Source of the DNA: Progne subis subis
Taxonomy: Eukaryota > Chordata > Aves > Passeriformes > Hirundinidae
Reading direction: 5' to 3'
Assembly: GCA_022316685.1 (NCBI GenBank)
Contig: JAKJHU010000037.1
Span: 21,413,188 to 21,477,187 of the forward strand
DNA length: 64,000 nucleotides
Position numbers and translations under genes: made by a program. Below, piece by piece: positions 38,065-50,200 of the stretch. The first letter of the stretch is position 1. Each line of letters starts with the position of its first letter. The notes under the pieces were generated by a model. That model was not told the DNA's origin and searched no databases. It saw only the letters and a list, made by a program, of their open reading frames with translations.

Positions 38065-38072
38065 TACGTCAC
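38065..38072 (+). promoter_or_regulatory. CRE-like site
   Basis: TACGTCAC, one mismatch from the full CREB/ATF palindrome TGACGTCA (the TGACG half is on the minus strand), lies 140 bp upstream of the SPIDR ATG. It sits 11 bp from the CCAAT box, an arrangement common in TATA-less promoters. Occupancy is not shown. Confidence 0.45.
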
Positions 38073-38083
38073 CCGCGCCCCGC

Positions 38084-38088
38084 CCAAT
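38084..38088 (+). promoter_or_regulatory. CCAAT box
   Basis: CCAAT within cgcccaatcagg, a good NF-Y match, about 125 bp upstream of the SPIDR start codon and flanked by GC boxes. Confidence 0.5.
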
Positions 38089-38177
38089 CAGGAGCCGCGG
38101 CCCCGGCGGCGCCAAAGCTGCAAAGGGCGGGCGCGGGCCGGGGGTTCCCTCGGCCCCGCCCCCCGGTGCTCCCCTGC

Positions 38178-38185
38178 CACGTGAC
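38178..38185 (+). promoter_or_regulatory. E-box (USF/MYC-type)
   Basis: CACGTGAC, the strong USF-type E-box, lies 28 bp upstream of the SPIDR ATG. It is probably in the core promoter or the short 5' UTR. Confidence 0.45.
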
Positions 38186-38212
38186 CGGGGACGCGGCGCC
38201 GCGCCGGGGGCG

Positions 38213-38227
38213 ATGCCCGGCGGGAAG
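38213..38227 (+). CDS. SPIDR: SPIDR coding exon 1
   Basis: Codes for only five residues, MPGGK, in phase 0. It is chosen because human SPIDR starts MPRGSRARGSK and then RKRSW, and the next exon here begins with RKRLW. The ATG lies in a CpG island with G at -3. The donor GTACCG is non-consensus at +4 and +5, so this is the least certain exon of the model. The frame stays open beyond it to 38506 as Gly/Arg/Ala-rich sequence with no similarity to SPIDR, which I take as intron. Confidence 0.72.
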
Positions 38228-41200
38228 GTACCGGCGGCGGCGGGACGGGAGGAGAAGGGGCTCGGCCGCGCCGGGGAACGCCGCCCCGGCCGCCCCGCAG
38301 GGCCGAGTCGTGGCGCTCCTCGCCCTTTTCGCGGCGGCCTTGCCGTGCGCCCCGGCCGCCGGCCAGCTGCGCCTCCCGGCCCCGCTACGAGGGGCGCGGG
38401 GGTGGGTGGTGGCGGCGGTGCTGGTGCTGGTGGCGGCAGAGCAGCGGCCGCCGCGCTGTGCCCTCGCTGCCCTTTCATATCCGGCTCCAAGGCGGTACTT
38501 GTGTGAGGGACCCGCCACGCTGGAACGCGGGGCGGGAGCACGGGCCCTTCCCCGCGCTCCTGGTGTGCGCGGTTGCGCAACGCTGACAGTGAAATGCCAT
38601 CGTGGCACAGCTGCGCCGAGGGGAGCGGGGAGCTCGGCCTTCTTACACGGCAGTCGGGGGAAAGTGCAGGGAGAGTAAAACTTAAGAGGAAAAGAGAATT
38701 GGGGGAATTGGCCAGGATTGATACCGTTTTGAGCAGCTTCCCTTCCATGTCTGGGAGCGGGGGGAGGCGAAGCGCCCCGAGCTGTTTTTCTGTCCCTTTG
38801 CTTGGCGCATTGGATGTTCCCCGAAGAGGGGCAATTAGGATGTGCTGGCTCTGATTAGCCGTGCTTAGGCTAATTTTGAGGTACTGCTGAAAGGGACTAC
38901 AAGTGTTGTTTGATATGTAGAGCTGACAAATAGAGTTGACAAACGCCCGAATTGACAAAGAGTTTTATCTGTACCGGTGGGCATGTTCAACCGCTTTTTA
39001 AATGTAAGCACATTTAAAATAAATTTTAATGGAAGAAAATGTCAACAGCGACCTTAAAAATAACCTACTATACTTCACATAAATTAATCTGTAGTATTGA
39101 CATGTTTTCTTCTGAAAGGTTTTAAGTTCTTTTCTAGTGAAAAAGTGCACACTTAGCTGGAACAAGATTTAACCAACTGTTATTGCAATGTGCTAACAAC
39201 CTGTGATAATAGTAACTCCTTTTGCTGTCAAAGATAATGTTCCTTGTTACTTTACAAATGAAAACTTATACTGATCAAAGGAAAATAGAGCAGTCCTCCC
39301 CACTTGCTGATTATTAATTAAACTGGTTAAAAACCCATGCCAACCTGAGACGTAACAAAAAGGTGTGATACTCTTATTATATCCTAAACATTTCGGATAA
39401 CTTATTTTTGTGTAAGCTTTTCTAAAATACTTCTGCTTTAACTGCTTTCACAGATTGCCGATTTCTAGCTAGTTGGCACTAGTTGCTAATAAAAAGTATA
39501 CTTCAATAGTATTCTTATTCCATGAGAGGTTTTTTGGGTTTTTTTTTTCAATGTAGCTTATAATAATTTATACTCTTGCTTTAAGAAGGATGTGTAGGTT
39601 AAAAAAGCCTGACATTCAAATTGTAATCTCATACATGTCAGTGTAAGTCACTGAGAATAGACTTTAATTTAGTGTATAAAAATCGTGAGCACAAAGAAAG
39701 GTTTTGAAAGAGTGTTTTTAAAATTTTGGTCTCATACGTCAATAGCAATGGGAAAATTATTTTAAGATTTTAGTTTGGTTTTAATATTTCTTTACCATGA
39801 GATTAGAAGGAATATGGTATGGCAGTTTATCATTGCTGTCAATGACTCTGATCATACATAGATTTTTATTTTTTTTATGAATGATTACAACTTGATGAGG
39901 ACCTTTCTAGGGACCACACATGTTCTTGTGAATCATCTTTGGAAAATATGCATACTGATTTTCATAGGAGTAAAAAAACAATCTATGCTGGAAAAAATAC
40001 ATACCATTACTTTAAGGCTGCAACCTTTATTTGAAGCCTCACTTGAGAATTTAAAATGCAAGGATGTTTTCATATTAAATTAGACCTTTATTTTTTACCT
40101 AGGCACTAAAACCAGTAGTTACTCTTTTAGGAGCTCAGTATAACGAATATGGTGTTTTGCCGAGACTTAGGTGCCTGTTGTCAAATTGGGTTTTGTACTA
40201 TCTTGAACTTGGACTTTTGAAGTCCACAAGTTAAAATGTTTTAGTTGGAGTACTTTTTGCATGGAACCATGAGAACAAAGGTGAAAGAAGAGGATGGCTG
40301 TTGGTCAGTGTTTGATATTTGCGTACTTTTATGTTATTGCTCCCTTCAGTTTTTTTTAAAAAACATGAAAATTCTCTGGCAACTGGAGCTGTGATTTTCA
40401 GTTCTTTGTTCTCTCTTCAGGAGGAATATAACAGCTGTATTTGAATACTTTGACTGATGTTTAAGTGATGTGACTAATTTTCTGATTTGAGAGCCAGTAG
40501 CAGGAGGAGTTAGTGTGGTAAAATGTTTTATCACTAGTTTTCTCCTTCAGCTTATGTTGCTTTTTGTGTTAGAGAAGGTGATGTGTCAAAGACACTTGCA
40601 TGTGAGGTAGATAATATATTGGGTCATGTGCTTCTGGGGTTTTTCCCATGGTTTTTGGAGTAGCCCCAAAGAAGTGGGATTGTCTGGAGTGTAAAGGACC
40701 TGTAGTGAGTAGCCTTTGAGCATATGGTCCCAGTGACTTTATAAAGGATGTATCTGGGTAACAAGTCCTGGGCATAAATAACCACACAGATCGGTTGAGT
40801 GGAGATGGTCTAGACAAGAACATCTATTTCTAGGTCAAATCCAACACCCCAGCCCCATACTTGCGGTAGTCTGTTATGTAATCACTCTGATTTTTCATGT
40901 TTCTTTTCAGACAGTACTTCCCTTTTCCTCACACCTGCACCCATGTAGGCTGACTAACCTTTATCTCACTGGAAATAACTGAAGGAGTAATGGGGTAAAG
41001 TTGCTTGCCATGCCATTTATGAGGAAGGCTTGGTCTTAATTCCTCTAATGCCAACAGGAGTAACTCAATTTTTTTTCACTCATTTAGAAGGAACTGCTCC
41101 AGAGACAAAATGCAATGCTTTTGGGAACAGACTTCGAGGCAATTTCTATATGAGGTAGCCATCCTAGCCTTCACCTTTTTAACTCAAGATTTCAGAGGTC

Positions 41201-44200
41201 ATATTTTGGCTTCTGACGCTTTACACAATTTACAAGGTTCTTTGCCTGACTCTGTTTTGCAGTAAATCCTGATTTAGTGGTGTATGGCAGGTCTACATGC
41301 TCTAGCTCTTTTGAGCCTGATATGATGATTTTTATTTTTTTTAATTCCAATACCTGGTTTCTAGACACTTCATTCATTCCTTCAATAAGTTACACAAGTT
41401 ATTTTTTGTGTGCCCCATTTTTATTTCAGATTAAAAGAAAGAGATAATTAACCTTGTGACTCAGGATTAAAAGAACTCTCAGTTATTGCTGCATTTCTTT
41501 GGGAACAACACAGCCTTCAGATTAGCTTAATTATAAATATTTATTTTTGAGAAGTAAGTTTCTTAAAATGTTAGTTTCCCTGCTGCCTTGAAGCAGGCTG
41601 GAGCAGAAGCAAAGAGCCTTTAAAACTTGCCATTTCTGCATGTCAGCAGATGTATTCCTGTAACAGAAGTCCTTGGACACTGCCCCTCCGTGCCAAGGTG
41701 GCTTTGCAGGGGAAGGGTGACAGTGCTGTCCCCAACACTGGCACTGTTCCCACTGTATCTGGAGGCAAAGAGCCAAAGAGAGGCCCTGCAGGCTGCTCTC
41801 AGCTCCCTTCTGCCTGCTCTGAGGCCCTCTCAGTAATCAGTAACTGTGGATTGAAGCTGTAGGTCCAGTTTCTTGCATTCATATCAAGTATTTATATGGA
41901 GAGATTCAAACTGACAAAGAGTTTGGGCTGGGATAATTTGCTCTAGTTTTTTTTTGTTGTTTGTTTTTTGGGGGTATTTTTTTAAGATGATCTAGGATGT
42001 AGGAATTGGTGGCAAAGTATTTCTATTAAAAGCATGAACTCAAAGGCACTGCTGTCAGTATCAAGGATCATAAGTCCTTCTCTTTTGTTTCCTTCCAAGT
42101 GGTGTCTGCCAGAATTTGCAGTAGCTGAAGACTATCTCATGTAAAGAGTGTATTTCTTTACTTCCTTGGTTTGGGACTTTGGGGACTATTTTCATGTTTT
42201 CTCAGTGATTGTTGTGGCTATAAATTTCTGTGTGATGATAGCAGAAACTCTCAGATTTTCTTGAATCTGGGGAGCCTGATACAAGGTGAAACAAAGAGCC
42301 AATTAACCAGGTCTATCAGCAGTACTGATGGTTCTTCAGGTTGTAATTAAGCTGACGTGATGTCAAGCAGCTGCTGGAGTGGTGTATGCTTTCTTCTGCT
42401 GCTGCACCAGCTGTAGATAACAAGTGCTTCTTCCTAAAGAAGTTTTCTGACCATTTGTTTCATCATTGCTGGGTCTGCACAGAGTCTAGCGAGTGCCAAG
42501 TGCTTGGGAAGAAGGGAAAGAGGCAACTCCAGTTGTTTCTGGTTTGTCATGGAACCACCTGCCCTGAGACAGCTCTGAAGTGCTGCTCTGAAAACCTGAG
42601 CAGCCCTGCCTTTAGTCAGGCTATGGAAGTGCAGGATTAAATAACACTCTTCTGCTGTAAAGTCATTAATTGTGAAAAATCTTTTTGCCTGTCACAGCCA
42701 TGACTGTCTAGTGCTCTGAATTTCAGTTGTTTAAAAGTCACTTCCAGTGCGACTTCACATTGCACTCTAAGTAGAAGTGTAACCATCTAAGCATAAACCC
42801 AGCTATTTGTTCTACTCAGTCTGCTTTTTTAAACCTTGTTGCCTGTAAGCATATCCTTTGTATATGCACCCTAACCCTTCTTACTTAGGGAGAGGGAGTT
42901 ACATGTAGCCTTTATCCGGCTGATTTTTGTATGGTGTTCCCTTCCCAAATCACGGCAGTTGAGCAGCAGTGGCCGTGTCTCAGCTGCCACATTCTCCTGT
43001 TCATCCCCTGCCTCTTAATGTCACACTGTTTCTTCATTCCATTGGTTGTGCACAGCAGAGAGACATTGAGGTTTGCTGTATGTCAGAAAATGTCATGATT
43101 TTAAGAATAATGTGAATGAGAGACTTAACAGAGAACAACTCTGTTTATTAAGCTTCCTAACAACAGAAGTATATTACAAAACCTATTTCATGCAAAACTT
43201 TGATCATGCAATGATGTGCATTTCTTTTTTACTTATTTGCAACCATTTCTGCTTTTAGCTGACCATCAGAAGTGGTGTCCTGTAAACCTGCTTGCAAGCT
43301 ATTGGCACAGATATGTATTCCTCAAAACTGGAGTGTCCCATTCAAGAAACAAGCTTAGGTGAACTGCATTTGACACTGTGTTTGTCTGCAAAATGTATCT
43401 CGCAAAATCTTCTAGAAGCTACAAAACCAGGCAGATAAGCAATACTCCCAGCACTGACTAAGGTTAAAAACCATCAGAAGCATTTGCTAAGAGGACAGCC
43501 CAATGCAGAGGTTCCTGTCTAAGCACTCTGAAAATTGAGGCTTGGGCCAGCATCTTCACTGGGAGGGAAGCAGTGTTTTAACTCTTTGTGTCATAATGTT
43601 AACTTTTCTTTTTAAACTGCTGTAGTCTCCTTACCTGACATGGTGTCCTTACCAAAGCACTGTTGATTCTGGATTTAATACCAAGTGAGATTTGATATTA
43701 TACCTTTCATATATTTGTGGGACTGGTTATGGGGACAGTTTGACTTTGGTGATAATGAGTAGGTGCTTTGGGGTGTAAATACCCCCAGCAGTTTTAGAAG
43801 AGACTCTTAGCAGGGTCAGTTATCAGTGGAAACTGCAAGGTGCATTTGTTTTGCTCTGTCTTCTTACCATGCCCAGCAGGACTGTGTGACTGGAAGGATG
43901 AAGTAGGATGCTGCTCACTGTATGCTTTTGGAAACTGCTTGTTTCATTCTGAAGAGCATTGAAAAAACCCCCATGGAAAACAAATATGCATTGCCATTTA
44001 CAAAATGGACAAAAAGTGCCAAATGCTTGTACTTTCAGGCACATAGCTGTGATTCTTGGGGCTATGCAGGGCCAGGAATGGGGCTTCTGTCATACTTGTG
44101 GATACCTTCCAACTCAGGATATTCTGTGATTCTACTTTTCAGTTTTTTTGTTGTGCTTATGTTTGACATGTATGTTATAGTCCTGATTGACCAGCCTGGC

Positions 44201-47200
44201 AGAAAATGTGTGTGCTGATGAACTTATTTTTCGAGTAATAATTATTTGTAGGTAGGAACTATAGGTGCTTGAGAGAAGGTATATCAAAAGAAGACAGACA
44301 TACTCAGATGATACAGTCAGTGTTTTCTAAGATAAGTCTCAGTAGCACAGTAGGATAAGATGTTTATCATGCTCAAGTTCAATTTCTATGTGTAAACTGG
44401 TGTTGAATCTGAGAGATAGCTTTAGATGTGATAAAAGGCAATTCTCCCATCTTCAGCTATTTTCAGATGTTACAATCTCTTGTATGAAATTAGCACTGGA
44501 TGCTAATCAGCATCCTGTTTCATGACTTATCTAATAATCCAAATCACTTCCGGCATCCCATGTAAGGGGAAGGCAACATTGTTGGTAGGGTAATGGTTGT
44601 GAGAATAAATGTAATTCTTACAACTGAAAGAGTCTGGGGTGGGGGTTTTTTGGTTGATTGGTTATTTTTAGTGGTGAACTGTATAGTGATACCTACTGTG
44701 ACCTCCTGCATAAACAAAATTAAATCAGATTAAATATGACTTTGAAGGCATTATTTAGTTAAAGTGTATTTTAGTGAGCTGTTCCTGTGTAGCATAATAT
44801 TTTCAGCTTCACTGAGCAGCTGTCAGGTACTAGGAGCAGTAACTTAGACAAACAGAAATTGTACTTATCAAAAATTTATTTGCCCCCGATATTGGTGGTG
44901 ATGTTATAATTTAGTGCTGTATAAAAGATACTTGCAAATGCTTGAGACTTCTTCCTGACCTTATTAAAAAATAGAATTTGTTTGTAAGCATTCAGAAAAT
45001 ACTAGGGACAACCTAGATTAAATAAATTTAACTTGAAATTGATTATGTCTACACAGGGATTTTAATGGGTTTGTTTTTCCTTTTTCTAGCGGAAGAGACT
45101 TTGGAATGCAGAATGCACACCATTCCCAGATGAGACACCCCTGCTTCTGAAAAAGACAAATATCAGGACATCAGTGTCTGCTGCTTCGATTTCCAATGCG
45201 TGGCTTAGGTGTGGGGATGGTTTTCAGAGCACTTCAGTGCTGGAGGTAAAATGCTGCCTTAGTGGTGTAACAAAGAGATGCAAACTGACAGTGAATTTCC
45301 ATGCTTGACTGAATAATAAGATGTTGCCTTTTTTTTTTGGTGCTATTCCCAAACTAACAGCATATTAGTTGCAACTGTCAAAAGAGAGAAAAAATGGAAA
45401 GCACAGTTACTTAAGGACATTGTCTTAACTTGTTAGGTGTAACTTGCTGAGCATAACTTAATATGTTGTGTTCTAGATAGCCCTTATCACTTAGAAAATT
45501 TTAATAATACACTGAAGGATGCAAAAGTAATTTGACACGTGGGGTGGAAGTGCTACATTTCCTGAAAAATATGGAACAAAAATACTGTTGCTTGCATCTG
45601 AAGATGTTTTGCTGGACCTAAATAATGTGTTTACAATAGTGAGTTAAGTGTAAAAAATCCTGCTTGTTGAGCCAGCTCTGAATGAAGAGTATTTTGTGCT
45701 GACCCCAAGCTGCTTTTCTGTTTCTTCTTCTGGTACTGAACAGTCACAGTGTTGCATATTTTGTGGGAATAGTAAAATCAGAGACAGGGCAACCAAGTAA
45801 TTTTTTCTGTAACTTTTCAATCGGACACATGCTTTAGCAAGCATGTTGTTTCTGTCCCACTTTTGACATTTTAGTGCTGGAAATACTGGCTCCTGTTCTT
45901 CTCAAGGTCACTTGTGATTTCTGTCACAGTCACAGAAAGTTTGTTTTTTGTAAATCTGTGAAAATTCAGATTTTATGTTACTGTTCTCATGCTTTAATAC
46001 TTCATTATATTGCAGTCTTGTAAACGATTTTAAAATTAATTTGGAATTGTTCTGCTGAGCTTTGGTGGGTGATTTCAAAACAGCTTTGAATACATCAATA
46101 CATGTTAAAACTATTTTTAATGTCTTAGTGATTAAATCTCTGTCTTGTTCTAATATAGTCCCAGAGGCCTTCTAATAAGAAATCCAGGAGTAAGAAGTGT
46201 CTTGGACCACTGTTAACATCTGCTGAAAGTGCATCTCGTATGTTTTGATTATTTCGTATTAACATTGTCAGAATATTGTTACTTTATTTTGTCCTGTATT
46301 GGGATAGAAGTTGGCTCAAAATACTGGTTGCTTTCTTCTTCTGTTACTGTAATTAGAAACTAATTTTGGTAAGACACACAGTCTCTCGCTGTTGTGGTGG
46401 GGCTCATCTATTCACCCACAGTGCCAGAAATTTATTCTGCAAAGCTGCAGGCACTTTATTGCTTTTGAAAAGGTGAAAGAAGCGTCACTAATGCTGTATA
46501 TGGTGGGTATTATAACAAGGATAGGATATTTAAATCCTTCACATTTTTATTAGGAGGGAATGAAAAATAGCCCTTAGCTGTATAGATTGAAAATGAAATT
46601 ATTCTGTCTTCTAGGCAGATAAGGAGGCATGAAAGAACACATATTTTGTAAATATGAGAAAAATATGAGATAGAAAAACAGAGCTTTGTCAACCTCCTGC
46701 TTTTACAGTCTTCTGTATGCCCCCGAGTTGCTTAATATTGTCATTAAAAAAAGAACTCTAGGTAGAATAAAGATGAGGAGAACTTATTGTCTCTTTCTAG
46801 TTCTTTCCTTTTTTTGAGCTGAAAGGAAAGAAGGAGGTCTGTATTTCTGTCTGTATTTCTGCTTGCTTCCAGCAGCTGTGCTGCTTCTGTTGGATGTAAG
46901 TAGGTGATCTACTGGGCCTTTTTTTTTACCTTTTGGGGTTCTAGTTCTTCTAGATTTCTGAGAAGAACCTCTCTGTATTGCAGGAGATGTGATTGTGATT
47001 TTCTCTTCTGGGCCCTTCTGCCTAATTCTAAACCACCAGTAATTGTCTAAATTCCCATTCACTTATAACATTTTAGTAGTGGTAGGAAGTGGAAAATTCT
47101 GCCTTCCTAATTCTGTGTGCTCCATGCTAAGCATGAATCCTTTTCTCCTTGCTTTTACAATTAAAAACTATGCAGAAAGGTGTTTTGAATTACAATGTCT

Positions 47201-50200
47201 TACTTCAAAAACACACCAGCTTTTCTTTGCAACTCTGAGAAGGCTTTTTTTTTCCTCTCAGGAGAAAACTGAAGAGTAATCTCTACTGATGGAATACTTT
47301 TATTCCTCTGTTACTCGTTGGAGAAAGTCAGAGAGCTCCCAAAGGCAGAATTCTAAAGACAGTCTTTGTTTAAACCACTCAGCATTGTACAAGGGTACAT
47401 GTGGGGGAGTGCAGGAGTGTTAGGACTGTGTGTAGGGGGACTAAATGTCACACAGTCCTGGCTTGTCCTCACATTGCTGAAGGACACAGTGGTAGCCTCA
47501 TTGTGGAAAATGAAGTGTTGGCATTTATTGTGGAGAACTAAACTGAAAACAATGCATTTATGAGTAAGAAACACAGGTGAGTTAAGGCTTCAGTATTAAT
47601 CTCTGATGCCTAGTAATAGAACTTATAATTTTGTCCATTAAAAATAGTACCGTTTAATGTTTAATACTTTTAAATTTAACAAAGCTGCATTTCTGTAACA
47701 ATCTAACACTTTGCAATACTTTTTCATAGGAGCTGCTGCTGAAAGTGCTAAGGAAGCTGAGGACATAATATGGACCTCTAGTGGCAGTGATTTTTCAGAT
47801 GATGAAAATAAAGCATTGATTCCAAGGTTGCACAGCAAAAAAAATGATGCTTCCAAAACAGAGGAATCGCCTAGCAGACATGATTTATTATTAGAGGACA
47901 GAAGTAGTGAAGGTAAGTTCAAGTGCAAGATTTAACAAGAAAACCTTCTGTCAGTTTCAGATGCTGTAATGAAAGTATTCTTGAGGTTATTCTGAGAAAA
48001 TGACACAATCCATTTCTGTTTTGGTTAGATTAACTGGGTTTTTTTTTTTCCATAAATTTCATCTGGGTATAGAGTAAGCTCTTAGTATAAATTCTGTACA
48101 AAATCTTTAAACTTTGGAGTAAAGGAGCACAGTTGTCTCCCTCTACTGACTAGATGTGGCAGACTGTGCAGCTGCAGATAGCATCATCTTCTGTGCCATG
48201 CATTTTCATTTTGGAATACAGCCTCCCTTGCTCCCCTGTTAGCTGCACTATGTGACCAGCCATGGGTTTAGTTCTTAGGACTTCCTTTCTAATTCATGGA
48301 CCAGGAAATGACAAAAGGGAAAGAAATTGATTAAAAAGTGCAGCTGAAGACAGAAAAATCTTTGTTTGTACGCTCTATTATAAAAGTGTTAATTGGGATA
48401 ACGTACAAGTTGCATTAGAACTTGTCAGGAAGTCTTTACAATGTAAAAATAAGTTAGGTTAACCTTGTAATATTTCAGCTAGATCTGAAACATTACAGTT
48501 AGACTGGATCCTGAATGTCTGGCAAAACATTCAACACTGCTGTGAGCTGAGCAAACAGATTGACTGATTGATGACTTGTTTCATGTGTGACACTGGTAAA
48601 ATATACTCCTTAGGTTTAAAACAAAAATGCAAAATTTTCTTCCTTCCATCCATATTTTTACCATTTATATAACACTGTCATTGACATATTTCATGTTTTT
48701 TTTAATTCCTAGTAATTTTCTTCTTTTTAAAAGGAAGGACTGTTTATTTTCTAAACTGCAATCTGTTGCTGAGCGGGAATTTTTCTAACCTACCATTAAT
48801 ATCATTTACTTGTCCCCTGCAAGTATATCCTGCAGGCTTTAATCTTTCTTTTTTTTTTTTAAAGAGACAATACACAGACATGTTTTTATGCTTGTAAGAT
48901 AGCAAAATTTGGTTTCTCTGGGTAACTGAAGGGACCCTGATATATTATGTATCTGCTTGAAGGTTACTGAGAAAATCCAGTAATTGTCATGTTTTTCTTC
49001 TAAACACAAAAATATCTTGAAAGCAGTGGGGAGTAAAAGAAGCGTAATATCTGTTTTTTGAAGTAACCATCATATAGAGTAATTTCAGCATTGTACCCAG
49101 TGTGTCTGTGTGTGTGTGCATAGAGAGGTGTGTGACAGTAGGGATAAAGTATTTTTTGAAGAGATGTTCCCTTTCATGTGAAGTTCATTTTTAGTGTCAC
49201 TACTTCAGTGTGACAAGATAAAATGGATCGCCTTTTACTTCATGAAGGAATTTATGCTGTTGTCACAAGTTGCATGCAGCTTGTCACACAGCTTCAAGAG
49301 AAACCTCTTTGTGCTACCTGGTTACTGAGAAACAGAAATGCATTCATGTGTGTAAAAGGAGGCAGCACTATAGCTGAGTGTTTGTCTGAGTGACTTCAGA
49401 GTTTGAAAGGTCAACGTAGGAACTAGTAATTTAGATTACACTCGTACTGCCACAGTTCCATGGATATGTAGAGATCCCTGGAGTGTGGTGCAGGTGCCTT
49501 CTCTCTCTGCTTCCTCTCCCCTGTAAATGACTATTCCAGTGTTAGAAATATGACATTTACAAAAGCAAAAAAAGCACCCCCCCAAAAGCTTTCATCCCTT
49601 CTCCTTGGAACATATTCATTTATGCAAAACACATTGAAATTATTCCTCTCAGTTCCTTGAGGCTTTTGGACCTAAAGGATCCTGAGGGTGCTACTGCAGC
49701 TCAGGTTTCCATGCCTTCAGTAGATCCTTGGTGTTACAAATGGACTTTTGGAGTTGCATTAAATACCACATGGTCCTGAGGATGGTGGGGAAAAAACTTC
49801 TGCATTTCTATCTGCATCTCTTTGTTTATTGCCATTGCATTGTTGGTTTGTTTGGGGCTTTTTTATTTGTTGGTTTTTTACCTCCATCTTTTCTTATTCC
49901 TGTTTCTACTAATTTGTCCGCAACAATTCTCTTTGATGTGCTTAGATTTGATTTGCAGATCTGTATATTTGTTTCAACTAGGTTTTTTGTTTGTCTCTGT
50001 GGGTTACCACTAATAACAAATGTTAGTTACCACTGTTTAAGGCATTTGCTCAGAACAGTTAATTCTGAACAAGTACACATGGAAATCCAACGCAGCTGGG
50101 CAAAAAAAGCCCCCAACTAAACTATGGAAAAATTAATAATAGCTAAACTAAAAAGAACACCCTACCTACCTGTGCAGTTAAATGTACGGCCTCTTTGCAG

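Larger units (their letters stand above)
37800..38560 (+). promoter_or_regulatory. SPIDR: CpG island / promoter of SPIDR
   Basis: About 0.75 kb of very GC- and CpG-rich sequence surrounds the SPIDR start codon. It holds GC boxes, a CRE-like site, a CCAAT box and an E-box (listed separately) within 150 bp upstream of the ATG, and no TATA box. This is a TATA-less housekeeping promoter. The nearest gene on the other side starts 6.9 kb away in its own island, so it is not a compact bidirectional promoter. Confidence 0.8.

Noticed and set aside
38228..38506. Read-through of SPIDR exon 1 as a 97-residue Gly/Ala-rich protein
   Set aside because: Only MPGGK followed by RKRLW agrees with SPIDR. The extension lies beyond a usable GT donor and is low-complexity CpG-island sequence.
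37777..38958. 393-codon open frame on the minus strand, the longest in the window
   Set aside because: It runs antisense through the SPIDR CpG island. The protein is Pro/Ala/Arg/Gly-rich without any domain, and stops are rare there only because of the G+C content.
40569..40823. 84-codon minus-strand frame in SPIDR intron 1
   Set aside because: Looks protein-like in composition but has no domain, no splice context and no known relative.
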